Shown piece after piece: positions 1 through 7,447 of a stretch of 21,933 nt of DNA; the first letter of the stretch is position 1; each line of letters starts with the position of its first letter. This stretch comes from CAYNCE01 sp964522515 (GTDB lineage Bacteria > Patescibacteriota > Patescibacteriia > UBA2196), in the NCBI GenBank assembly GCA_964522515.1, contig CAZFWC010000010.1:1-21933 (forward strand), in the 5' to 3' direction. Position numbers and translations under genes: made by a program. Under the pieces are notes generated by a model. That model was given only the letters and a program-made list of their open reading frames with translations, was not told the origin of the DNA and searched no databases.

Positions 1-1
1 T

Positions 2-64
2 ATATTTTTTTCTGTTATCTTTTTGGTTGGCATCGTCTCTATTTTATTTGGGTTATTTAGTTAA
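2..64 (+). CDS. C-terminal end of a membrane protein (partial)
   Basis: Only the last 20 codons and a TAA stop are in the window. They encode an almost uninterrupted hydrophobic stretch rich in Ile, Phe, Leu and Val with small Gly/Ser residues, as expected for a terminal transmembrane helix. A strong intrinsic terminator lies 33 nt downstream on the same strand, which supports this being a real gene end. The protein family cannot be named from this fragment. Confidence 0.45.
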   Translation: MFFSVIFLVGIVSILFGLFS

Positions 65-96
65 ACACACAAAAATCGCCTCTTTAGAAATTTAAA

Positions 97-129
97 AACC
101 GTCTTGCTTAGCAAGACGGTTATTTTTTT
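97..129. terminator. Bidirectional intrinsic terminator
   Basis: A perfect 11-bp stem (97-107 with 111-121) has a 3-nt loop TTA. A T7 run follows on plus (123-129), and an A5 run precedes it (94-98), which gives U5 on minus. It would end the partial plus-strand gene and the minus-strand ftsK-rodZ-mntA-hepT transcript. Confidence 0.85.
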
Positions 130-144
130 ATCTTAAAAAATATT

Positions 145-477
145 TTAACCTTTTAAAGCTTTTTCTAAAACTTCTTTTAAATCTTCTAAATCTTCTGTGG
201 CTGTTTTCCAGACTTCATCCAAATCAACACCAAAATAATCGTGAATTAATTTATCTCTCATTCCGCAAACATATTTCCAAGGTATTTTTGAATATTTATT
301 TTTAAAATCTTCTGACAATCTTTTACTTGCTTCACCAATAACTTCTAATTGTCTAATTATTCCATCTTGAACAAGTTTGTTTTCTAAAAAATCATCACAA
401 TCAGTGCCTTCAAGATATTCTTTAATAATCTCAATAGCGTCTAAAATATGTTTGATATAAAGTTGGTTATCTTTCAT
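145..477 (-). CDS. hepT: HepT-like HEPN-domain RNase toxin (DUF86)
   Basis: All-alpha 110-aa HEPN protein, normal length for the HepT/DUF86 family. The signature RX4HXY is intact: Arg74, His79 and Tyr81 in the segment RDKLIHDY. In studied HepT-MntA pairs the Arg/His are the ribonuclease residues and the Tyr is AMPylated by MntA to silence the toxin. That is family knowledge, not shown here. The ATG at 477 lies inside the 3' end of the upstream mntA-like gene (11-nt overlap), so the two are probably translationally coupled. It is last in the ftsK-rodZ-mntA-hepT gene string and is followed by a terminator. I see no SD of its own. Confidence 0.85.
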   Translation of the reverse strand: MKDNQLYIKHILDAIEIIKEYLEGTDCDDFLENKLVQDGIIRQLEVIGEASKRLSEDFKNKYSKIPWKYVCGMRDKLIHDYFGVDLDEVWKTATEDLEDLKEVLEKALKG

Positions 478-748
478 AAAATATTTTAGTTTCTTTTAAA
501 ATTTGTTTTTTTAAATAAGGACTTAAAAACTTTTTTGTTACCAAGTCAACTGGAAAATTTAATTTTTGTGATAACTCATCTTGTAAACCAATAAATTTAA
601 ATAAACCAATTGGCTTATTTAATTCTATTAAAATATCAAGATCATTAGGATTTTTTTCTTTTTTAGAATAAGAACCAAAAACACCAGCAGTTTTAACATT
701 ACTGTTTTCTAAAATAGGAATAATTTTATCAAAATTTATTTTATTCAT
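467..748 (-). CDS. mntA: MntA-like nucleotidyltransferase antitoxin
   Basis: A 93-aa minimal nucleotidyltransferase of the Pol-beta fold. It shows the GS...DLD signature: Gly25-Ser26, then Asp36 and Asp38, with a third candidate metal ligand Asp68 in the strand PVDLV. The spacing between GS and the first Asp is 9 residues; the classic motif is GSX10DXD, so this is one shorter. In characterised pairs this enzyme transfers AMP to the Tyr of the HEPN toxin. The gene overlaps hepT by 11 nt and starts 41 nt after the rodZ-like gene, with no promoter seen between them. It was therefore probably acquired into, or is driven by, the ftsK operon. Confidence 0.82.
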   Translation of the reverse strand: MNKINFDKIIPILENSNVKTAGVFGSYSKKEKNPNDLDILIELNKPIGLFKFIGLQDELSQKLNFPVDLVTKKFLSPYLKKQILKETKIFYER

Positions 749-789
749 ATATCTAATAATACCAAATTAAATTTTAAAAAGCAAAAACA

Positions 790-1446
790 TTATTTTTCAA
801 ACACAATTTTTCTTTCAATAATACTGGTTTTAGAATATTTTTTTTTTGCTTCTATTTTTATTAAATTTATTCCTAAAAGCAAATCAATTTTGTGTTTAAA
901 ATTATTTTCTTTATCTAAAATTATTTCTTGATTATTAATTTTGATTTTAACTTCAGGTTCTGTTTTTCCAACAAAAATAATTGAATTATTATTTGTTGTT
1001 AAATCTTGTGTTGGATAAATTAAAACAATTTCAGGAGCTTTTGTAATTTGGTTGGTTTGCAAAGCAACATAAAAAACAGCAAAAACTGTGATAATTATTA
1101 AAGAAATAATTTTAATGGATTTTGGCAAATTTAAAAAATCTTTTTTAAAAGTTTTTTTCTTAAATTCATTATTAATATTTTGAGAAAAATTGATTTTATT
1201 AAAATCAATTTTTATTTTTTCACTAGTTTTTGATTCTAAAAAATCACAATATTTTTTTAAAAAATTTTTAGCGTAAATTTTTCCTGGAAGTTTTTGCCAA
1301 CATCCTTTTTCAATTGATTCTAAATATTTTGCATTTACCTTAATGTGTTTTGAAATAATTTTTAAAGAAAGTCCTGTTTTGTAACGGGCATTTTTTAGTG
1401 TTTCACCAATATTATTTTTATTTTTTATTTTTTTACTTTTGAACAT
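790..1446 (-). CDS. RodZ-like HTH / single-TM protein
   Basis: Domain order matches RodZ-type proteins. An N-terminal Xre-like helix-turn-helix (about 13-70; GETLKNARYKTGLSL at 14-28, then KYLESIEKG) precedes a basic juxtamembrane stretch (97-110). One transmembrane helix follows (about 111-129), then an external beta-rich domain (about 138-218) with a PEIVLIYP start typical of Ig-like/glucodextranase-B-like folds. RodZ links MreB to the cell wall machinery, but many CPR homologues are of unproven function, so I leave the symbol empty. At 218 aa it is shorter than E. coli RodZ. It sits 59 nt downstream of ftsK, and the gap is filled by a long AT-rich inverted repeat. Confidence 0.75.
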   Translation of the reverse strand: MFKSKKIKNKNNIGETLKNARYKTGLSLKIISKHIKVNAKYLESIEKGCWQKLPGKIYAKNFLKKYCDFLESKTSEKIKIDFNKINFSQNINNEFKKKTFKKDFLNLPKSIKIISLIIITVFAVFYVALQTNQITKAPEIVLIYPTQDLTTNNNSIIFVGKTEPEVKIKINNQEIILDKENNFKHKIDLLLGINLIKIEAKKKYSKTSIIERKIVFEK

Positions 1447-1461
1447 AAATAAAATAAATAT

Positions 1462-1514
1462 AAAATATAAGATATAATTTGGGATATTTTTTTATATCCT
1501 ATATCTTATATTTT
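1462..1514. repeat. AT-rich inverted repeat between ftsK and rodZ-like gene
   Basis: Perfect 15-nt arms at 1462-1476 and 1500-1514 (arm AAAATATAAGATATA). A second 6-bp stem sits inside (1482-1487 with 1494-1499), with a 5-nt bulge. The ftsK stop codon lies in the right arm. The same 15-mer recurs on plus at 10257-10271. With so few G-C pairs it is a poor terminator; it could be an mRNA 3'-end or processing structure. Confidence 0.6.
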
Positions 1515-3755
1515 TATATTTTCTTGCTCAGAACTTTCGTTATTTTCTTCATCTTCATTTTCAAATTCTTTTAATTCTTGATTTGCTTTTTCTAATTTAT
1601 TTAATTCTTGGTCTTGTTCAGTGTATTCTAAATCTTCATCTGATTTAATTAAAACTTCTCTAGGTTTTGATCCTTCTGTTGGACCAACCACACCTTGCTC
1701 TTCTAATAAATCTAATAAACGCGCGGCTCGAGAGTAACCAATTCTTAATCGTCTTTGTAAATATGAAGAAGAAGCTCTGCCAACGCTAATCACAATTTCT
1801 TTAGCTTCTGGCAAAAGTTCATCGTCGTTGTTATTAAAAGTTAATCCATTTCCTGATGGAATATTAATTGAAGAAATTTTTTCAGTAACTTCATCAATAT
1901 ATTCTGGTTCGCTTTTTTGTTTTAAATAATTTACAACTTTGTCAATTTCATTATCAGATAAAAAAGCGCCTTGAATTCTAACTGGTTTTGAAAGTTCAGC
2001 AGAAATAAAAAGCATGTCGCCTTTACCTAAAAGTTTCTCAGCTCCAGAAGAATCAAGAATTGTTCGCGAGTCTTGAGAAGACGCAACAGAAAACGCGATT
2101 CGCGAAGTGATATTTGCTTTAATCAAACCTGTAATTACATTAACTGACGGTCGTTGAGTTGCTAAAATTAAATGAATTCCAACTGCTCTGGCTTTTTGCG
2201 ATAATCTAATTACAGCTTGCTCAATTTCAGCTGCCGCAGTAGCCATTAAACCACCTAATTCATCAACAACAATAATTAAATATGGCATTTTTTCTTTTTG
2301 ATTTCTCAAATTGTAACCCGCAATATTTCTTTGTCCTGATTTTGATAAAGTTTGAAATCTTTTTTCCATTTCAATAACTGCCCAACGCAAAGCATTGACT
2401 GTTTTTTTAACATCTGTAATTACAGGACAAATTAAATGCGGAATATTATTGTACTGCGTCATTTCAACTTGCTTTGGATCAATTAAAATAAATTTTAATT
2501 CATTTGGTTGGTTTTGATAAAGTAAAGAAACAATTATTGAATTTAAACAAACTGTTTTTCCAGAACCAGTTGCTCCAGCAACTAATAAATGTGGCATTTT
2601 ATCTAAATTTGCAATTCGTGAATTACCAGCAACATCTTTTCCAAGTGTAATCATTAAATTTGAATTTCGTTTTTTAAATTTTTCTGAAGATAAAATTTCT
2701 TTTAAAGTTACAACTGCGATTTTTTGATTTGGAACTTCAATTCCGATTAAAGATCTTCCTGGGATTGGGGCTTCAATTCTAATTGGATGCGCGGCCAAAG
2801 CCAAAGCCAGATCATTGTTAAGTGTTGTAATTTGCGAAATTTTAACACCAGAAGACGGTTTAAAAGTATATTGAGTTACTGTTGGACCAACTGAAACTTC
2901 TGACATTTCAACATCAATTCCAAAATATTTTAAAGTTCGTTTAATAATTTCTTGATTATTTTTTATATCGCCAGAGGTGGGCTTACTTGGTTTTCCGTTT
3001 AATAAATCTAAAGGAAGATCAATTTTTGGATAATATTTTTTTTGTTTTGTAATAATTTTATTTTTCTGATTATTTTCATCATCTCCGCCAGATGTCGGAT
3101 TTTCATTTTCTTCTTCGTCTTCATTATATTTTTCATTTTCTTCTATTTCTTTTTGTTCAAAACCAATATCTTCCGCTTCTTCGTATTCTTTGTCTTTATT
3201 AAGTTTAAATTTTTCTTTAAGAGTTGAAATAAATCCAAATTTTTGAAAATGAATTTTTTCAAAAATATCTCTAAAAGATGATTCAAAAAATAATAAAATT
3301 GAAATTAAAAGTAAAGCAAATAAAATTATTAAAGCTCCCCCAAAACCAGCAATATTTTCTAATGGAAATCCAATAATGTAACCTAAAATTCCACCTCCTT
3401 CACCTTGTTTTGCAATTTCAAAATTTTGAATGCCAACAAATAAATGCAGTAATCCTGAAAAAGTTAATTCAAAAATTAAAAGTCCTATCCATTTTGTTGC
3501 TGTGATTTCAAGTTTTTCAATATTAATAATTAAGTATCCAATTAAAATCATTACAAACGGCCAAATCCACCAACCACAACCAAAAATCATTTGCCAAAAA
3601 TTATTAATTGAATTTCCAAATGTTCCAGCTAAATTAAACATTGCTAAAATATTTATTAAAGCAATTGCAAAAATTAAAATAACAAAAATATCTCGTTTTG
3701 TGTCTGGCGAGAGTTGTAGTTTTGGTTTTGAATATCGTCTTCTTCTTTTTCGCAT
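1506..3755 (-). CDS. ftsK: DNA translocase FtsK/SpoIIIE
   Basis: Hexameric ATPase that pumps chromosome termini through the division septum. The N-terminus has four hydrophobic segments (about 22-42, 60-80, 88-112, 122-160). An acidic, low-complexity linker (about 186-260) follows. The motor has Walker A GATGSGKT at 394-401, Walker B IIVVDEL around 495-500, and TQRPS at 533-537. The C-terminal winged-helix gamma domain (about 648-700; GRASSSYLQRRLRIGYSRA) recognises polar KOPS-type DNA in studied homologues. An extra acidic tail (701-749) follows. The linker contains two PTSG-D motifs; one coincides with a small palindrome at 3079-3096. The ATG at 3755 has no SD and lies about 17 nt after the predicted transcription start. 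Confidence 0.95.
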   Translation of the reverse strand: MRKRRRRYSKPKLQLSPDTKRDIFVILIFAIALINILAMFNLAGTFGNSINNFWQMIFGCGWWIWPFVMILIGYLIINIEKLEITATKWIGLLIFELTFSGLLHLFVGIQNFEIAKQGEGGGILGYIIGFPLENIAGFGGALIILFALLLISILLFFESSFRDIFEKIHFQKFGFISTLKEKFKLNKDKEYEEAEDIGFEQKEIEENEKYNEDEEENENPTSGGDDENNQKNKIITKQKKYYPKIDLPLDLLNGKPSKPTSGDIKNNQEIIKRTLKYFGIDVEMSEVSVGPTVTQYTFKPSSGVKISQITTLNNDLALALAAHPIRIEAPIPGRSLIGIEVPNQKIAVVTLKEILSSEKFKKRNSNLMITLGKDVAGNSRIANLDKMPHLLVAGATGSGKTVCLNSIIVSLLYQNQPNELKFILIDPKQVEMTQYNNIPHLICPVITDVKKTVNALRWAVIEMEKRFQTLSKSGQRNIAGYNLRNQKEKMPYLIIVVDELGGLMATAAAEIEQAVIRLSQKARAVGIHLILATQRPSVNVITGLIKANITSRIAFSVASSQDSRTILDSSGAEKLLGKGDMLFISAELSKPVRIQGAFLSDNEIDKVVNYLKQKSEPEYIDEVTEKISSINIPSGNGLTFNNNDDELLPEAKEIVISVGRASSSYLQRRLRIGYSRAARLLDLLEEQGVVGPTEGSKPREVLIKSDEDLEYTEQDQELNKLEKANQELKEFENEDEENNESSEQENIKI

Positions 3756-3778
3756 AAAAATAATAATTTACTAATTTA

Positions 3779-3807
3779 ATTTTAGCACTTTGGATTTTAG
3801 TTGACAA
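3779..3807 (-). promoter_or_regulatory. ftsK promoter
   Basis: On minus: -35 TTGTCA (3802-3807), 17-nt spacer, extended -10 TGC-TAAAAT (-10 at 3779-3784). Its -35 overlaps the rpmF -35 on the opposite strand, so the two promoters cannot easily be occupied at once. Confidence 0.7.
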
Positions 3808-3830
3808 GAATATTATTTTTTTGATAGAAT
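3801..3830 (+). promoter_or_regulatory. rpmF promoter (leaderless)
   Basis: -35 TTGACA (3801-3806), 18-nt spacer, extended -10 TGA-TAGAAT (-10 at 3825-3830). The ATG begins 6 nt after the -10, where transcription should start, so the mRNA is predicted to have no 5' leader. No SD is present. Confidence 0.8.
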
Positions 3831-3836
3831 ACATTT

Positions 3837-4076
3837 ATGAAACCAAAAAAAAGACATACAAAATCGCGAAAAAGGACTCGTCGAGCTGTGATTAAATTAA
3901 CAGCGTTAACTTTATCAATTTGTCCAAAATGCAAAAGACCAGTAAAACCGCACACAGCGTGTGAGTTTTGTGGAACTTATAAAAACAAAGAAGTTTTAAA
4001 AATTAAATTAAATAAAGCAGAGCGTAAAAAACGCGCTCAAGATGAAAAAGAACAAAAGAAAAAAGAGAAAAAATAA
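3837..4076 (+). CDS. rpmF: 50S ribosomal protein bL32
   Basis: Zinc-ribbon protein of the large subunit. The basic N-terminus (PKKRHTKSRKRTRR) and the four-Cys zinc motif are clear: Cys29, Cys32, Cys42 and Cys45. At 79 aa it is longer than the usual ~57-60 aa because of a highly charged Lys/Glu-rich tail after residue 56. It is the first gene of the plus-strand block, next to nusB, and is probably translated from a leaderless mRNA. Confidence 0.93.
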   Translation: MKPKKRHTKSRKRTRRAVIKLTALTLSICPKCKRPVKPHTACEFCGTYKNKEVLKIKLNKAERKKRAQDEKEQKKKEKK

Positions 4077-4086
4077 AAAGAAAGGG

Positions 4087-4165
4087 AGAAATTAAGAAAT
4101 TGAGGAAATAGAAAAATTTTCTTTGAAAATTTTGATAACCCTTAATTTCTCTTTTCTTAATTTCT
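4087..4165 (+). repeat. Inverted repeat in the rpmF-nusB gap
   Basis: 12-nt arms (AGAAATTAAGAA at 4087-4098 and its complement at 4154-4165) enclose a smaller AAAATTTT-based hairpin. It ends 7 nt before the nusB start. It has few GC pairs and no clean U-tract after it. It may be a processing site or weak attenuator; I see no promoter here. Confidence 0.4.
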
Positions 4166-4172
4166 TATTTTT

Positions 4173-5078
4173 ATGTCCAACCGTCATTTATCAAGAACAA
4201 TTGCAATGCAAACACTTTACGAGTGGGATTTTAATCATCGTTCACAAAAATTACAGGAATTAATTCAGAGAAATATTAAAGAAAATTTTGGACAAGAAGA
4301 TGATCAAGGATTTGTAGAAAGATTAGTAAAAGGTGTGACAAAAAATTTAGCAGAAATTGATAAAGTAATTGAAAAATACGCGCCAGAGTGGCCAATTGAT
4401 AAAATAACAATTGTTGATAGAAATGTTTTAAGGTTAGGAATTTACGAAATGCTTTTTGTAAAAATAAACAATAAAGAAGAAAAAGAAGTTCCTGCAAAAG
4501 TAATTATTAATGAAGCAATTGAAATGGCAAAAGCGTTTGGTGGGAGCTCTTCTGGAAAATTTATTAACGGAGTACTCGGTGCTGTATTAATTGATTTGGA
4601 AAATAAAAATGTAAAGTTTAATTATAACGCAAGCGACGAAAAAATTTTAAAACAAGAAATTAAAGAATATTCTGTTGGCGCTGTAGTTTTTAAAAAAGAT
4701 AATCAAGAAATTAAATTTGCTTTAATAAAAGACGCTAACAACAAATGGACTTTTGCAAAAGAGAAAATCGCTGATTTTGTTGAAAAAGAAAAAACAAGAC
4801 AAGCGTTAAGCAGAGAAATTGAAGAAGAATTAGGAATTAAAAATATAAATATTTTAAAACAAATTGGCGAGATTGATGTTGTTGTGCACTCACCAGAAAA
4901 AGGAAATTATCACAAAAAGATTTTTTATTATTTAGCTGAAACTAAAGATGAAAAATTAATTTCAGAAAATACAACTACAGTTAAAGACGCAAAATGGTTT
5001 AACAAAAAAGAGGTTTTAGAAAATTTAGGATACGAAAACACAAAAGAAATTTTTGAAAAAGCAATCCAAAATTTGTAA
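4173..5078 (+). CDS. nusB: NusB fused to a NUDIX hydrolase domain
   Basis: Residues 1-143 are NusB, the NusE-binding antitermination factor for rRNA operons: R-I-A-M-Q-L-Y start, VDRNVLRLGIYEML at 81-94, KAFGGSSSGKFINGVLG at 120-136. Residues about 155-301 are a complete NUDIX domain starting SVGAVVF. The NUDIX box runs from 200 to 222. REIEEELGI (214-222) matches REUXEEXGU and Glu206 is in place, but the first Gly of GX5EX7REUXEEXGU is Ala200. The layout resembles the Ap4A-hydrolase/MutT-like group; the substrate cannot be read from sequence. There is no frame break between the halves. NusB alone is about 140 aa, so this is a true fusion in this sequence. Confidence 0.92.
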   Translation: MSNRHLSRTIAMQTLYEWDFNHRSQKLQELIQRNIKENFGQEDDQGFVERLVKGVTKNLAEIDKVIEKYAPEWPIDKITIVDRNVLRLGIYEMLFVKINNKEEKEVPAKVIINEAIEMAKAFGGSSSGKFINGVLGAVLIDLENKNVKFNYNASDEKILKQEIKEYSVGAVVFKKDNQEIKFALIKDANNKWTFAKEKIADFVEKEKTRQALSREIEEELGIKNINILKQIGEIDVVVHSPEKGNYHKKIFYYLAETKDEKLISENTTTVKDAKWFNKKEVLENLGYENTKEIFEKAIQNL

Positions 5079-5099
5079 CTTGTAATTTGTAACTTGTAA
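5072..5099 (+). repeat. Tandem 14-nt repeat at nusB 3' end
   Basis: TTTGTAACTTGTAA occurs twice back to back; the first copy contains the nusB stop codon. Such short AT-rich words at gene ends recur in this window. Confidence 0.7.
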
Positions 5100-5125
5100 A
5101 ATAATTAATAAAAATAATAAACTAA

Positions 5126-5178
5126 TTTTCTGGTCATTAAACAAACAGGCAATTGTCTGCAGTTTGCTGATCAGAAAA
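5126..5178 (+). promoter_or_regulatory. pnp leader stem-loop
   Basis: Three stacked helices: 11 bp (5126-5136 with 5168-5178, one G-U), 4 bp (5142-5145 with 5163-5166) and 5 bp (5146-5150 with 5155-5159, AATT loop). No U-tract follows, so it is not a terminator. The SD AAGGA (5182-5186) and pnp ATG follow directly. In E. coli a pnp leader stem-loop cut by RNase III mediates PNPase autoregulation; the same role here is inference. Confidence 0.65.
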
Positions 5179-5192
5179 GAAAAGGAATTTTT

Positions 5193-7442
5193 ATGTTAAA
5201 AAAAACAGAAGTGTTTTCTGCTGAAATTGGCGGAAAAGAATTAAAATTTGAAGTTGGACGATTTGCTGGGCAAACAAATGGAGCCTGTACTTTACAATAC
5301 GGCGACACTGTTGTGCTTGCAACTGCTTGTATTTCAAAAAACATTAGAGAAGGAATTGATTTTTTCCCTTTGCTTGTTGACTATGATGAAAAATTGTATG
5401 CAGCAGGAAAAATTAAAGGTTCAAGATTTATTAAACGAGAAGGCCGACCATCTGATGAAGCAATTTTATCAGGACGATTAGTGGACAGATCCGTTCGTCC
5501 TTTTTTTAATGAAGAAATTAGAAACGACATTCAAACCGTAATGACAATTCTTTCGTTTGATAAAGAAAATGATTCAGATATTATTGGATTAAACGCAACT
5601 TCTTGCGCTTTAGCAATTTCAGATATTCCGTGGGAAGGACCAGTGGCGTCGGTTCGTGTTGGACGAATTGAATCTTCAACTCAAACAGGAAAATTTGAAT
5701 GGGTTTTAAATCCAACTTACGAAGCTAGAGAAAAATCTGATTTAGATTTAGTTGTTGTTGGAACAAAAGATAGAGTGGCAATGTTGGAAGTTGGAGCTAA
5801 TGAAGTTTCAGAACAAGTTGTTGAAGAAGCAATTGAGTTTGGAATGAAACATTTAAAAAAGATTATTAAATTAATAAATGAAATTGCTGAAAAAGTTGGC
5901 AAAGAAAAAATTAATATTAAAAAAGAATTAGATTCAGAAGAAAAAACCACAATCGAAAATATCGAAAACAAAGTTAAAGAAATTGTATCTGAAAGAATTG
6001 ATGAAATTTTTTCTACTAATTCAAAAGAAGAATATCGAAATCAAGTTGATGAATTATACAAAAAAGTAAATGATATTTTAAAAAATGATAGCAATGTTTC
6101 TAAAATTGAACGCGTGCAAGGATTAAAAATGATTGAAAATATGCTTAAAAAACAAACACAGAAATTAATTTTAGAAAAAGAACAAAGAGTTGACGGTCGT
6201 AAGTTAGACGAGGTTAGAAAATTGTCAGCAGAAGTTGGAATTTTACCGCGAACTCACGGATCTGGTTTGTTTTCACGCGGAGAAACCCAAGCTTTGTCAG
6301 TTGTTACTCTTGGGTCTCCATCAGACGAACAAACATTAGACACAATGGAAAAATCTGGCAAAAAAAGATATATGCATCATTATAATTTTCCTAAATTTTC
6401 TGTTGGTGAAGTTGGACCAAATCGTGGACCGGGTCGCAGAGATATTGGGCACGGAGCTTTAGCTGAAAAAGCTTTAATTCCAGTTTTACCAAACAAAGAA
6501 GATTTTCCTTACACAATTCGCGTTGTTTCAGAAATTTTATCATCAAATGGTTCTTCGTCTCAAGCTTCAATTTGCGGTTCGTCTTTGTCTTTAATGGATG
6601 CTGGTGTTCCAATTACAAAACCAGTTGCTGGAATTGCGATGGGTGTGATTGTTGATGAAAATAATTCAAATTATAAAATTTTAACTGATATTCAAGGTGT
6701 TGAAGATTATTCTGGTGGAATGGATTTTAAAGTTGCAGGAACAAAAGACGGAATTACCGCTGTGCAATTAGATATTAAAATTAATGGTTTATCAAAAGAA
6801 ATAATTCAAGAAACTTTGGCTAAAGCAAAATCTGCGCGAATGCAAATTTTAGATACAATGAATAAAGCAATTTCAGAGCCAAGAAAAGAATTATCTCAAT
6901 ATGCTCCAAGAATTCACACAATGCAAATTAATCCAGAAAAAATTCGTGATGTGATTGGTCCTGGCGGGAAAATAATTAATTTAATTATTAATGAAACAGG
7001 AGTTGCAATTGATATTGAAGATTCTGGTTTAATTTTTATTACCTCAACTTCATCTCAAGGAGCTGACAAAGCAATTAAGTGGATTGAAGATTTAACAAAA
7101 GAAATTGAAGTCGGAGAAATTTATAAAGGCAAGGTTACACGGTTAATGGATTTTGGCGCGTTTGTTGAGGTTTTGCCAGGGCAAGAAGGTTTGGTGCATA
7201 TTTCAGAAATGGCGCCATTTAGAGTTGACAAGGTTGAAGATGTTGTTAAAGAGGGTGACGAAGTTTTTGCAAAAGTTAAAGAAATTGATGATCGAGGAAG
7301 AATTAATTTAACTTTTATTGGAACAGACTTTGATTTTTCAAAAATTAAACGCTCTGCAGGAAATGGAAATGGATTTAGTCCTAGAAATAATTTTAATGTG
7401 CCAAGAAATAAATTTAGAAAGCCGATGAGAAATATGAGATAA
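5193..7442 (+). CDS. pnp: Polyribonucleotide nucleotidyltransferase (PNPase)
   Basis: Phosphorolytic 3'-5' exoribonuclease that works as a ring-shaped trimer. It has a first RNase PH domain (about 10-145), an alpha linker (about 240-325) and a second, catalytic RNase PH domain (about 330-560). The latter has the phosphate-binding FSRGETQAL (360-368) and catalytic Asp505, Asp511 and Lys513 in VEDYSGGMDFKVAG. A KH domain (575-637, GPGGK at 589-593) and an S1 domain (641-708) complete it, followed by a short basic tail. At 749 aa it is slightly longer than E. coli PNPase. The start is fixed by SD AAGGA 6 nt upstream. holA follows after 5 nt, so the two are probably co-transcribed. Confidence 0.96.
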   Translation: MLKKTEVFSAEIGGKELKFEVGRFAGQTNGACTLQYGDTVVLATACISKNIREGIDFFPLLVDYDEKLYAAGKIKGSRFIKREGRPSDEAILSGRLVDRSVRPFFNEEIRNDIQTVMTILSFDKENDSDIIGLNATSCALAISDIPWEGPVASVRVGRIESSTQTGKFEWVLNPTYEAREKSDLDLVVVGTKDRVAMLEVGANEVSEQVVEEAIEFGMKHLKKIIKLINEIAEKVGKEKINIKKELDSEEKTTIENIENKVKEIVSERIDEIFSTNSKEEYRNQVDELYKKVNDILKNDSNVSKIERVQGLKMIENMLKKQTQKLILEKEQRVDGRKLDEVRKLSAEVGILPRTHGSGLFSRGETQALSVVTLGSPSDEQTLDTMEKSGKKRYMHHYNFPKFSVGEVGPNRGPGRRDIGHGALAEKALIPVLPNKEDFPYTIRVVSEILSSNGSSSQASICGSSLSLMDAGVPITKPVAGIAMGVIVDENNSNYKILTDIQGVEDYSGGMDFKVAGTKDGITAVQLDIKINGLSKEIIQETLAKAKSARMQILDTMNKAISEPRKELSQYAPRIHTMQINPEKIRDVIGPGGKIINLIINETGVAIDIEDSGLIFITSTSSQGADKAIKWIEDLTKEIEVGEIYKGKVTRLMDFGAFVEVLPGQEGLVHISEMAPFRVDKVEDVVKEGDEVFAKVKEIDDRGRINLTFIGTDFDFSKIKRSAGNGNGFSPRNNFNVPRNKFRKPMRNMR

Positions 7443-7447
7443 GATTT

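Noticed and set aside
1462..1514. Intrinsic terminator between ftsK and the rodZ-like gene
   Set aside because: The stem is nearly all A-T with a large internal bulge and no clean U-tract, so I list it only as an inverted repeat.
3634..3834. Minus-strand 66-codon ORF overlapping the ftsK start
   Set aside because: It is out of frame with ftsK, crosses the divergent promoter region, and is a compositional shadow.
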